A program made the translations under genes and the position numbers. DNA of 44,786 nt from positions 1 to 44,786 of the forward strand of contig CAYMEK010000032.1 in NCBI GenBank assembly GCA_964389305.1, written 5' to 3'. Origin of the DNA: CAYMEK01 sp964389305. GTDB lineage: Bacteria; Spirochaetota; Spirochaetia; SZUA-6; DRHE01. A model generated the notes under the pieces. It searched no databases. It had not been told where the DNA came from and worked only from the letters and a program-made list of their open reading frames with translations. Positions 16,580 through 24,552 of this stretch are shown here, piece by piece. The number at the start of each line of letters is the position of its first letter. Positions within the stretch are counted from its first letter, which is position 1.

Positions 16580-17568
16580 CGGCCGTCTCCGATCAGCTCG
16601 GCCAGTGCTTTCTTGAGCTCCTCGATACCAGTCCCGGACAGGGCCGATATTCCCAGCACCCTCAGGCGGGAGTTCCCTATCCTCAACTCAGCCAGCCGGG
16701 ACTCGGCTCCCGGCAGGTCGAGCTTGGTGCCTATCAACAGGCGAGGCTTGCTCAAAAGCAGCCTGTCGTAGGAGCCGAGCTCCTCCTCCAGCAGACAGCA
16801 GGTGGCGAGCGGATTCGGCTCGCTAAGGTCGACGAGAAAGGCGAGCAGCCGGGTTCGCCTGATATGCCTCAGGAAGCGCAGACCCAGTCCGGCTCCCCGG
16901 GAGGCTCCTTCGATTATACCCGGTATATCGGCCAGGATAATCGGCTGATCGCAGTCCGAACAGACCCCGATATGGGGTATCCTGGTGGTGAAGGGATAAG
17001 CCGCGATCCTGGGATGGGAATTGGTAAGCACCGACAGCAGCGTGGATTTCCCCGCGTTCGGCTTTCCGACCAGCCCGACGTCGGCAATTAGGGCCAGTTC
17101 CACCAACACGGTCCGGGCCAGTCCCTTACGCCCGGGCTCGGCAAAACGAGGGGACTGCCGCGTCGGGGTGGCGAAGTGCCAGTTGCCCCGGCCGCCCCGG
17201 CCCCCCTTGAGAAACAACCAGCTCTCTCGATTCGCGGAGAGATCTCTCAACACCTCTTGCGACTGCGGGTCTTTGATCAGGGTACCAGGCGGAACGGGTA
17301 TCACCATATCCCGGCCGCTTCGCCCGCTCTTCCTCTGTCCGCCTCCCGGACGGCCGTTTTCCGCCCGAAACATGCAGTATTGCTTGAGATGCGACAATGT
17401 CTTCAGATTTTCCCTAACGACGAACAGAACATCTCCCCCGTCACCGCCGTCGCCGCCATCCGGCCCGCCCCGGGGTTTATATCTCTCCCTGCGGAAGTGT
17501 ACCGCGCCGCCTCCTCCTGCTCCGGAGTAAACCTCGATCACGACCTCATCGAAAAACCTGTTCTCCAT
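16576..17568 (-). CDS. obgE: Obg-family ribosome-assembly GTPase
   Basis: 330 residues. The glycine-rich Obg domain occupies about 1-158 (GAGGGGAVHFRRERYKPRGGPDGGDGGDGGD). The G domain has G1 GKPNAGKSTLL, G3 DIPGIIEGA, G4 GTKLDL and G5 SALSG. The variable OCT domain of some Obg proteins is absent, so this is the short form. Obg acts in late 50S assembly and stress signalling. It lies between rpmA and nadD, the common bacterial arrangement. Confidence 0.96.
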   Translation of the reverse strand: MENRFFDEVVIEVYSGAGGGGAVHFRRERYKPRGGPDGGDGGDGGDVLFVVRENLKTLSHLKQYCMFRAENGRPGGGQRKSGRSGRDMVIPVPPGTLIKDPQSQEVLRDLSANRESWLFLKGGRGGRGNWHFATPTRQSPRFAEPGRKGLARTVLVELALIADVGLVGKPNAGKSTLLSVLTNSHPRIAAYPFTTRIPHIGVCSDCDQPIILADIPGIIEGASRGAGLGLRFLRHIRRTRLLAFLVDLSEPNPLATCCLLEEELGSYDRLLLSKPRLLIGTKLDLPGAESRLAELRIGNSRLRVLGISALSGTGIEELKKALAELIGDGR

Positions 17569-17584
17569 GCCAGAGATCCGGCAC

Positions 17585-17833
17585 TCAGGCCTCGATGCTT
17601 ACGAGTTTTCTCCCCTTTCTGGTGTGGAATTTCACCGTGCCCTGGCGAAGGGCGAACAGGGTGTCGTCCCGACCCCGGCCGACGTTGATTCCAGGGTGGA
17701 ACCTTGTTCCTCGCTGCCGGATCAGGATCTCCCCCGCCTTGACCAGTTGCCCGCCGAAGCGCTTCACGCCCAGTCTTTGGGCGGCCGAATCGCGTCCGTT
17801 CCTGGAGCTTCCCTGTCCTTTTTTATGGGCCAT
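17585..17833 (-). CDS. rpmA: Ribosomal protein bL27
   Basis: 82 residues: MAHKKGQGSSRNGRDS, LGVKRFGGQ, ILIRQRGTRFHPG and DDTLFALRQGTVKF. It begins directly with the mature-type N-terminus that reaches the peptidyl-transferase centre. The in-frame TAG of prp lies one codon upstream (17837-17839). There is therefore no room for the cleavable leader found in Firmicutes bL27. Confidence 0.97.
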   Translation of the reverse strand: MAHKKGQGSSRNGRDSAAQRLGVKRFGGQLVKAGEILIRQRGTRFHPGINVGRGRDDTLFALRQGTVKFHTRKGRKLVSIEA

Positions 17834-17836
17834 TTT

Positions 17837-18184
17837 CTATATTTCTCCTTCTTCCGCATCCTCGATTTTCAATTCAACCGTGCCGCGGTGTTCTTCCTCG
17901 ATATCACGCAAACCGGCTATCAGGAACTCGCTCACCCCGGCTAGCCAATCCTGCCGATGCAGCGGAACGTTTTGAAGCTTCATCTCCATACGCCCCGCTT
18001 CTGGCGCCTGCCCCCGAACCACCAGCTCCGCCTGCCGGTACAAAAGCCGAGCCGCGGTCCGCAGCAGGGCTGTGGCCGCAGCACAGACAACGTCCTGTCC
18101 GCCTTCACTCCGCCCGGCGTGCCCCTCGGACGAAAAATAACGCAAAGCGCCGTTTCGGTTCACACCTACGGTTACGCGAATCAC
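17837..18184 (-). CDS. prp: Ribosomal-processing cysteine protease Prp family
   Basis: 115 residues. The catalytic dyad His22 (EGHAG) and Cys34 (DVVCAAA) falls at the same positions as in Firmicutes Prp. Translation starts at GTG. It lies between rplU and rpmA as usual. In Firmicutes, Prp removes an N-terminal extension of bL27. Here bL27 has no such extension, so the substrate is unclear. The active-site residues look intact. Confidence 0.9.
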   Translation of the reverse strand: MIRVTVGVNRNGALRYFSSEGHAGRSEGGQDVVCAAATALLRTAARLLYRQAELVVRGQAPEAGRMEMKLQNVPLHRQDWLAGVSEFLIAGLRDIEEEHRGTVELKIEDAEEGEI

Positions 18185-18195
18185 CTTCTTAAGGG

Positions 18196-18510
18196 CTAGG
18201 CCCCGGTAATATCCTTCACTCTCAGCATGGTGAAGTGCTGGCGATGACCCCGGGTCCGCCGGTAGTTTTTTCGCTTTTTGTACTTGAAGACCAGGATCTT
18301 CTTATCCCTGCCGTGCTCTTCAACCACGGCCTTCACCTTGGCACCTTTGACGAAGGGCTGCCCGACCCGGGTCTTTTTATCATCCGATACGAGCAGTACG
18401 GACTCGAATTCCAGCTCTTTACCCGCTTCGGAATCGAAGCGGTCCACCTTGAGCAGCGATCCTTTTTCCGCGCGGTACTGCTTTCCTTTTATTTCCACCA
18501 GGGCGTACAT
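18196..18510 (-). CDS. rplU: Ribosomal protein bL21
   Basis: 104 residues: MYALVEIKGKQYRAEKG, VLLVSDDKKTRVGQPFV and the basic end KYKKRKNYRRTRGHRQ. It is the first gene of the leftward rplU-prp-rpmA-obgE-nadD-yqeK-lytR-rsfS operon. GAGGT lies about 7 nt before the ATG, and a promoter lies about 36 bp upstream. Confidence 0.97.
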   Translation of the reverse strand: MYALVEIKGKQYRAEKGSLLKVDRFDSEAGKELEFESVLLVSDDKKTRVGQPFVKGAKVKAVVEEHGRDKKILVFKYKKRKNYRRTRGHRQHFTMLRVKDITGA

Positions 18511-18545
18511 ACCGTTACCTCAACCGTACCTGTTATTTGCCAAGA

Positions 18546-18574
18546 AAAGTACACAATAACACAGGGACGGTCAA
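18546..18574 (-). promoter_or_regulatory. Promoter of the rplU operon
   Basis: Leftward TTGACC (18574-18569), a 17-bp spacer and TACTTT (18551-18546). Predicted leader about 28 nt. Confidence 0.6.
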
Positions 18575-18622
18575 GAGCCCCTCTTTCCTCCTTCATGGAT
18601 CGGAGCCACTCTCAACAGCTAC

Positions 18623-18651
18623 TTGACTTTGCCGCCCTCTGTTAGTATTTT
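18623..18651 (+). promoter_or_regulatory. Promoter of fusA
   Basis: TTGACT (18623-18628), a 17-bp spacer and TATTTT (18646-18651). It is divergent from the rplU promoter and about 74 bp before the fusA ATG. Confidence 0.6.
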
Positions 18652-18724
18652 TCCCTGATCTCCGAGCGGGATACTCACGAAGTCGAAATCACGTACAACT
18701 ACGAAGCATAGAAACTCTGACCGT

Positions 18725-20809
18725 ATGAACGAAGATATCAAAAGAATGCGAAACATAGGCATCAGTGCCCATATCGATGCCGGCAAGACCACATTGACGG
18801 AGCGGATTCTTTTCTACAGCCGCAAGATCCACCAGATGCACGAAGTCCACGGCAAGGACGGAGTCGGCGCTACCATGGACTCCATGGAGCTGGAGCGCGA
18901 GCGAGGCATCACTATAGCTTCGGCCGCCACCCAGGTGCGGTGGAAACGGCACAACATCAACATCATCGATACGCCCGGTCATGTGGATTTCACGATCGAA
19001 GTAGAGCGGGCCCTACGGGTCCTTGACGGGGCGATCCTGGTACTCTGCGGAGTCGGGGGTGTCCAATCCCAAACCCTGACCGTGGACAGGCAGTTGAAGC
19101 GCTACCGGGTGCCGCGCCTGGCCTTCGTGAACAAGTGCGACCGTATCGGCGCCAATCCCTTCAAGGTCGCTGAACAGCTGCGGGACAGGCTGGGCCACAA
19201 TGCCGTATTGATGCAGATGCCCATCGGCCTGGAAGGGGAGTTCAGAGGTATCGTGGACCTGGTGCAGATGAAAGCCCTGTACTACGAAGGGGCCTTGAAC
19301 GAGATCGTGGTCCAAGACGCCATTCCCGACGAGCTGGCCGATCAGGCCCGGGCCCTGAGAGATCGGCTCATCGATGCGGCGAGCCTGTTCTCCGACGAGC
19401 TGGCCGAAGCCTACCTCGAGGGCGAGGTTACGGCGGAGCTGATCTACGACGCGATCCGCAGGGCCACCCTGAAGCAGGAGATTACGCCGGTTTTCATAGG
19501 CTCCGCCTATAAGAACATGGGCGTACAGGCCCTGCTCGATGCGGTGGTGCGCTTCCTGCCCGCTCCCGGCGAAGCAGAGGCCTACGCTCTCGACCTGGAC
19601 CGGAACGAGGAGAGAGTGCCGTTGCAGCCCGATCCTGAGCTTCCCGTCGTCGCCCTGGCCTTCAAGCTCGAGGACGGCCAGTATGGACAGCTCAGCTATA
19701 TTCGCATCTATCAGGGACGGGTGCGCAAAGGACAGGAGCTGACCAACAGCCGCAGCGGCCATAGCTTCCGTGTCGGCCGGCTGGTGCGTATGCACGCCGA
19801 TAAAATGGAAGAAATCACTGAAGCCTCGGCGGGCGACATCGTGGCCCTTTTCGGGATCGACTGCGTATCCGGCGATACCTTCACGGGTAAAGGCCTTCAC
19901 TACTCGCTGACCAGCATGTTCGTTCCCGATCCGGTTATCTCCCTGGCGATCAAGCCCAGAGAAAAGAAAGCGGAGGATCTGCTGTCCAAGGCGCTGAACC
20001 GTTTCGCCAAAGAGGATCCTACCTTCCGCACCTACGTGGACCCTGAATCCAAGCAAACCATCATCAGCGGAATGGGCGAGCTGCACCTCGACGTGTACCT
20101 GGAGCGCATCCGCCGCGAATATCGAGCCGAGGTAGAGTCGGGAATGCCCCAGGTAGCCTACCGGGAGACTGTCTCCAAAGCGGCTGCATTCGACTACACG
20201 CATAAAAAGCAGACCGGGGGAGCCGGGCAGTTCGCCCGGGTGGCCGGAATGCTGGAGCCCGGAACCGACGGGGGCTACGAGTTCGTCAATGAGGTCAGGG
20301 GAGGTGCGATACCGGCCGAATTCATCCCCTCCTGTGACAGAGGCTTCCGAGCCTGTTTGGGAAGGGGCTCGCTAATCGGCTTTCCGATCATGGGAGTGAA
20401 AGTAACCATCAACGACGGCACGGCTCATGCCGTGGATTCCTCCGACCTGGCCTTCCAGCAGGCGGCGATAGGAGCCTTCCGGGAGGCGTATCAGCGAGCC
20501 GCTCCGCAGATTCTCGAACCCATCATGAAGGTTTCCATCGAGGGGCCCACCGAGTATCAGGGTGCGGTTTTCGCCAGTATCAATCAGCGCCGCGGCCAGA
20601 TCGTCAGCACCAGCGAGGACGGGATTCAGTCCCGAATAGACGCAGAAGTGCCCCTGAGTGAGATGTTCGGATATTCCACGGTGCTGCGATCGCTGACCCA
20701 GGGCAAGGCGCAGTTCACCATGGAGTTCTACAAGTACGCCAAGGTGCCTGCCGGCCTCGCCGAGAGCCTCAGGAGCGAATACGTAAAAGACAAAGTGGGG
20801 GTAAGGTGA
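18725..20809 (+). CDS. fusA: Translation elongation factor G, spirochaete/mitochondrial EFG1 type
   Basis: 694 residues with all EF-G domains. GTPase motifs are AHIDAGKTT, the switch region MDSMELERERGITI, DTPGHVDF and NKCDRIGANP. Domain IV has YRETVSK and KKQTGGAGQFARV. The IHQMHEVHGKDGVGATMDS stretch matches the EFG1 branch shared by spirochaetes and mitochondria. In those lineages EFG1 does translocation and a second EF-G does ribosome recycling. That division of labour is known for the family, not shown here. The stop overlaps the start of the next gene. Confidence 0.96.
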   Translation: MNEDIKRMRNIGISAHIDAGKTTLTERILFYSRKIHQMHEVHGKDGVGATMDSMELERERGITIASAATQVRWKRHNINIIDTPGHVDFTIEVERALRVLDGAILVLCGVGGVQSQTLTVDRQLKRYRVPRLAFVNKCDRIGANPFKVAEQLRDRLGHNAVLMQMPIGLEGEFRGIVDLVQMKALYYEGALNEIVVQDAIPDELADQARALRDRLIDAASLFSDELAEAYLEGEVTAELIYDAIRRATLKQEITPVFIGSAYKNMGVQALLDAVVRFLPAPGEAEAYALDLDRNEERVPLQPDPELPVVALAFKLEDGQYGQLSYIRIYQGRVRKGQELTNSRSGHSFRVGRLVRMHADKMEEITEASAGDIVALFGIDCVSGDTFTGKGLHYSLTSMFVPDPVISLAIKPREKKAEDLLSKALNRFAKEDPTFRTYVDPESKQTIISGMGELHLDVYLERIRREYRAEVESGMPQVAYRETVSKAAAFDYTHKKQTGGAGQFARVAGMLEPGTDGGYEFVNEVRGGAIPAEFIPSCDRGFRACLGRGSLIGFPIMGVKVTINDGTAHAVDSSDLAFQQAAIGAFREAYQRAAPQILEPIMKVSIEGPTEYQGAVFASINQRRGQIVSTSEDGIQSRIDAEVPLSEMFGYSTVLRSLTQGKAQFTMEFYKYAKVPAGLAESLRSEYVKDKVGVR

Positions 20810-21513
20810 TGGTCAAACAGGAACTGAACAAACGCAGCCCACTGCGTATTCTGGAGCATTCTACCCACGGCGGTTTGGGCAAGGGCAATCTCGGCCTGAT
20901 TGCCGCCCGGCAGGGGACGGGCAAGACCGCCTGCCTGGTGCACATTGCCACCGATCAGCTCTTGCAGGGCAAGCAGGTGGTTCACGTAAGCTTTGCCGGC
21001 AATCCCAGCCACATTGTGGACTGGTACGAGGAAATCTTCAGGGAAATCGCCGACAAGTTCGACCTGGAGTCGGTGATGAGCGTACATGACGAGATTGTCC
21101 GCCGGCGAATCATTATGAATTTCAACCAGGAAGGAGTCCGACTGTCGCAGGTGATGGGCAGCCTGCGCTCGATCATCCGGGACGGGCACTTCGACGCCGA
21201 CTGCATAGTGGTGGACGGCTACGATTTCAGCCGGAGCTCGAGCGACGAGCTCGCGGAAGTGCGCCGATTCGCCTCTGAACAGGGGTTGGAGATCTGGTTC
21301 AGCGCCTCCTTGGGCTGCGAGCAGCCTCGCTACGACCGGATCGGAGTGCCGCTTGCGCTGGAGAAGTGCATCGACCAGTTCAGCATCCTAATCTGCCTGC
21401 GGCCGGAGGGCAGGCGCATTCATCTTCAGCTCGTCAAGGATCACGACGCCGAGGTCCCCGAAAACCTGCACCTCAAGCTGGACTCCAAGAGCCTTCTTAT
21501 CGCCACCGAGTAG
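20809..21513 (+). CDS. RecA/DnaB-fold P-loop ATPase of unknown role
   Basis: 234 residues (GTG 20806 is an alternative start). Walker A is AARQGTGKT at about residue 33. The Walker B-like strand DADCIVVDGYDF is at about 125-136. The layout matches the RecA/KaiC/DnaB ATPase core without the DNA-binding loops or helicase motifs needed for a firm name. The later strand ILICLRPEGRRIHLQLVKDHD is typical of the fold's C-terminal hairpin. Its start codon overlaps the fusA stop, so it is translationally coupled to EF-G. Function unknown. Confidence 0.75.
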   Translation: MVKQELNKRSPLRILEHSTHGGLGKGNLGLIAARQGTGKTACLVHIATDQLLQGKQVVHVSFAGNPSHIVDWYEEIFREIADKFDLESVMSVHDEIVRRRIIMNFNQEGVRLSQVMGSLRSIIRDGHFDADCIVVDGYDFSRSSSDELAEVRRFASEQGLEIWFSASLGCEQPRYDRIGVPLALEKCIDQFSILICLRPEGRRIHLQLVKDHDAEVPENLHLKLDSKSLLIATE

Positions 21514-21584
21514 GCCCGCGGCGCTCCTGACAGGCCGGCGGATGCTTTCGTAAGGAGGAGCATTCGGGCTATCATGGTGAGAAG

Positions 21585-23282
21585 GTGGCGGCCGATTTAT
21601 CGCTCGCGATTTTTCACTATCACTTCCTGACCGGCGGGGTTACCAGCGTGGTCCGGCAGGCCCTGGCGGCGCTGCGGGCTCATCTTTCCGAGATAGGGAC
21701 CATCCGCCTGGTGGGGGGGCGGATGAGCGAAGAGCTGCGCCGCAGCGCCGCTGAGCTGCAGGTCGACTGCCGGGCGGTGCCAGAGATCGACTACAGGCGG
21801 ATCGATCGACCGGACAGAAAGACGACAGCCGCCCTGGGCCGCCGTCTGGCCCGGCGCCTGCTCGACTCCTTCGGGGCCGAGGACACGGTCTGGTGGGTTC
21901 ACAACTATCATCTGGGCAAGAATCCGATCTTCACCCAAGCCCTGCTTCATATCATCCACTCAGGCCGCAAACAGCGGGTAATCCTGCAGATACACGACTT
22001 CCCGGAGTGCGGCCGTTTCCAAAACCTCGGTCTCCTACGTCAAAGCTTGAGCCTGGATCCCTACCCTACCGGCCCCTGGGTGCGCTACGCTGTACTGACC
22101 GGCCGCGACCGCGGTATTCTCATCTCGGCTGGTATCCGGCCCGAAGCGGTCTTTGTCCTGGAGAATCCTCTTTCCTCCCCGGCTTCCTCCGGCGCCGCTC
22201 TTGCTGCAGGGACTCCGGAACCGGGCGCCGCCCGCAGCAGGCTCAAAACGCTGTTCGGCCGCTCCTTTCCGCGCTTCGACCCCGACGCTCCCTTGCTGTT
22301 CTACCCGATCCGCACGATCCGCCGGAAAAACGCCCTGGAAGCTCTGCTTATCTGTCGCCTCCTCGGAGGCGGGGAAAACCTACTGATCACCCTTCCCGGT
22401 GTCTCCGATCCTGAAAAAGCCTATTCCCGGCGGGTCGACAGGCTGTTTGCCGCGGGATATTGTCCGGGCCTGTGGGGAATCGGCGCGCACCTGGAACGCC
22501 AGGGATTGGGATTCGGCGATCTGATTGCCGCCGCCGACCTGGTACTCTCCACCTCGGTCCAGGAAGGGTTCGGTTACCTGTTCCTCAATTCCCTGCAGTG
22601 GAGGCTTCCACTGGCGGCCAGGGATCTCGACAACCTGGCGGACATCAGGAGCCTGTTCCGCGGCTATCGGGCTCATTTCTACCAACAGTTGATCTGCTCC
22701 CTCGGCGCGAACGAATCTCTGGAGTTAAAGGAGAAGTACCGGAGGAAGATCGACTCTCTCTCGGAGTTTCTTTCACCGGCAAGCCGGGAGCGGCTGCTCG
22801 ACGAGGTGAACGGACTGGTCAGCGGCGGCCTGGTAGACTTCTCGTATCTACCGGTCGAGCGACAGGAGTGGATGCTGCGGGAGGTGGCGGGCGGGAACCC
22901 CAGGCTAACCGGGACCCTACGGGAAGCGAACGCCGGGCTGCTCGCCTGGATCGCTGATGTGCTTTCATCCCCCAGGCCCGCCGCAGGGGATAAGAGGCCT
23001 GAACTCGAGGCCCGCTTCGGTCTGAAAGCCTACGCCGAGGCTTTCAGAGCCATCCTCGACTCCTTCACACCGGCTGCCGGCGGCAGTGGGCAAAACGACC
23101 GGCTCGAGCAACGGGACAGCGGCGGACAGGGCGGCCGCCGTACGCACGCGGGTCAACCCGGCCCAGACTACAGGCTCGAGCAACAGGACCGCGGCAAGCA
23201 GGGAGGCCTGAGCCGCATCCAGCAGGGGGTGCTCGACCGCTTCCTGCGCCTTCAGCATCTCCGGCTGCTCTACGACCCGTGA
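21585..23282 (+). CDS. Glycosyltransferase-like protein, GT4-type fold
   Basis: 565 residues from GTG 21585. The N-terminal half begins LAIFHYHFLTGGVTSVVRQAL, a GT4-like acceptor-domain opening. The donor half has YPIRTIRRKNALEALLICRLL and TSVQEGFGYLFLNSLQWRLPLAARDL. The last part resembles the E-x7-E nucleotide-sugar motif, but the second acidic residue is missing. The C-terminal 60 residues hold two Gln/Gly/Arg-rich repeats (RLEQRDSGGQGG and RLEQQDRGKQGG). The gene precedes an M20-like and a GpgS-like gene, suggesting a shared saccharide pathway. A TATCAT box lies 9 nt before the GTG without a clear -35. Sugar specificity cannot be read. Confidence 0.65.
   Translation: MAADLSLAIFHYHFLTGGVTSVVRQALAALRAHLSEIGTIRLVGGRMSEELRRSAAELQVDCRAVPEIDYRRIDRPDRKTTAALGRRLARRLLDSFGAEDTVWWVHNYHLGKNPIFTQALLHIIHSGRKQRVILQIHDFPECGRFQNLGLLRQSLSLDPYPTGPWVRYAVLTGRDRGILISAGIRPEAVFVLENPLSSPASSGAALAAGTPEPGAARSRLKTLFGRSFPRFDPDAPLLFYPIRTIRRKNALEALLICRLLGGGENLLITLPGVSDPEKAYSRRVDRLFAAGYCPGLWGIGAHLERQGLGFGDLIAAADLVLSTSVQEGFGYLFLNSLQWRLPLAARDLDNLADIRSLFRGYRAHFYQQLICSLGANESLELKEKYRRKIDSLSEFLSPASRERLLDEVNGLVSGGLVDFSYLPVERQEWMLREVAGGNPRLTGTLREANAGLLAWIADVLSSPRPAAGDKRPELEARFGLKAYAEAFRAILDSFTPAAGGSGQNDRLEQRDSGGQGGRRTHAGQPGPDYRLEQQDRGKQGGLSRIQQGVLDRFLRLQHLRLLYDP
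23101..23184 (+). repeat. In-frame direct repeat in the glycosyltransferase tail
   Basis: GGCTCGAGCAAC occurs at 23101-23112 and 23173-23184, 72 nt (24 codons) apart, followed by similar Gly/Gln-rich codons. It looks like a small tandem duplication in a disordered tail. Confidence 0.6.
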
Positions 23283-23301
23283 GAGGCGGAGCGTGGCTCC
23301 C

Positions 23302-23331
23302 TTGAACCGCACGCCGAATCGGCAATAGAAT
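23302..23331 (+). promoter_or_regulatory. Promoter of the M20-like gene
   Basis: TTGAAC (23302-23307), an 18-bp spacer and TAGAAT (23326-23331). The -10 ends 12 nt before the ATG at 23344, so the leader would be about 5 nt. Confidence 0.5.
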
Positions 23332-23343
23332 ATAGGTAGGGAA

Positions 23344-24552
23344 ATGGCGGACGTACGCAGCGAAGAAGAACACAGAATCGAAGACAGCGAGAACCTGGAG
23401 GCGATCATATCCCTGCTGCCTTTCATCAAGGAAGCCAGCCAGGCCGTCCGGGAGATCCTGCTGGCCAATCTGGTCATGATCGGCGAGATACCGGCGCCCA
23501 CGTTCGCCGAAGATCGGCGGCTGGAGTTCATTCAGAACCGTTTCGTGGAATCCGGCCTGCACAACGCTTCGGCGGACGAGATGGGAAACGCCCTCGGGAT
23601 TCTGCTCGGTTCCGAAGGAGAGCGGAATATCCTGCTCGTGGCCCATATGGACACGGTCCACCCGGCAAGTGTGGATCATACGATCACGCTGCACCCCCAA
23701 TCGGCGACCGGCCCGGGCGTAGGCGACAATGCACTCGGTGTGGCCGTCGTGGTGACCCTGCCCACCCTGCTGGAGCTGCTCGATATCGATCTACGCTCCA
23801 ATCTCGTTCTGATGGGAGCATCGCGCAGCCTCGGTAGGGGAGACCTGGAGGGACTGCGTTTCTTTCTCGCCAACTCCGAGATCCCCATTTCCGCCGGCGT
23901 GGTCATCGAGGGCTTCCCCCTGGGAAACCTGAGCTATGATTCCCTGGGCATGTTCCGGGGTGAAATCCGCTGCACGGTGCCGGAGGAATACGACTGGACC
24001 CGCTTCGGGGCGGTTGGCGCGATTGTGACCATGAACGATGTCATCAACAGAATCCTGGAGATACCCCTGCCCCGCCGGCCCCGCGCCACCATCGTGCTCG
24101 GGTCACTGGTGGGCGGGCAGGCTTACGACACTATCGCCACCAGCGCTACCCTGCGTTTTGAGATCCGCACCGAATCGGAACAGATCGCCGGCGAGATCTA
24201 CCACCAAATGGAAGACATCGTTTCCGAAGTATCCTCCCAGACCGGGGCCGAGGTGACCCTGGACATTTTCTCCCGCCGGCGGCCGGGAGGAATCAGCTTT
24301 CAACATCCCCTGGCCCGGGCCTCCCGCAGAATCATGAGGGCCCTGGACGTTCAGCCACGTAAATCACCGAGCACCGCCGATCTTTCCGCGTTCATCGATC
24401 ATCGCATCCCTGCAATCACCATAGGTATGACGCACGGGGAGCTGCAAAACGAGCCCGGCGAGCAGGTGATGATCGAACCTATCTTCACGGGTCTCGCCCA
24501 GTTGATCGGAATACTGCTGGCCATCGATCGCGGACTTTGCAGTGAAAATTGA
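23344..24552 (+). CDS. M20-family metallopeptidase homologue lacking the Glu-Glu pair
   Basis: 402 residues. The M20 fold is clear: HMDTVH gives ligand His101 with Asp103, and GPGVGDNALG gives the bridging Asp128. Glu189 (VIEGFP) and His364 (MTHGEL) occupy the later ligand positions, and a dimerisation domain lies between. The motif that should read xEEGxGDL reads SRSLGRGDL (residues 160-168). The catalytic base and one metal ligand are thus replaced by Ser162-Leu163. Hydrolysis by the standard mechanism is unlikely. The 3' end overlaps the GpgS-like gene by 11 bp. It may be a binding, regulatory or altered-activity protein. Confidence 0.8.
   Translation: MADVRSEEEHRIEDSENLEAIISLLPFIKEASQAVREILLANLVMIGEIPAPTFAEDRRLEFIQNRFVESGLHNASADEMGNALGILLGSEGERNILLVAHMDTVHPASVDHTITLHPQSATGPGVGDNALGVAVVVTLPTLLELLDIDLRSNLVLMGASRSLGRGDLEGLRFFLANSEIPISAGVVIEGFPLGNLSYDSLGMFRGEIRCTVPEEYDWTRFGAVGAIVTMNDVINRILEIPLPRRPRATIVLGSLVGGQAYDTIATSATLRFEIRTESEQIAGEIYHQMEDIVSEVSSQTGAEVTLDIFSRRRPGGISFQHPLARASRRIMRALDVQPRKSPSTADLSAFIDHRIPAITIGMTHGELQNEPGEQVMIEPIFTGLAQLIGILLAIDRGLCSEN

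Noticed and set aside
19013..20203. 396-codon minus-strand frame inside fusA
   Set aside because: Antisense shadow of a clear EF-G with no recognisable features. The same holds for 29631-30599 against mfd, 32835-34103 against the secreted/PilZ pair, and 40052-41125 against the C45 gene.
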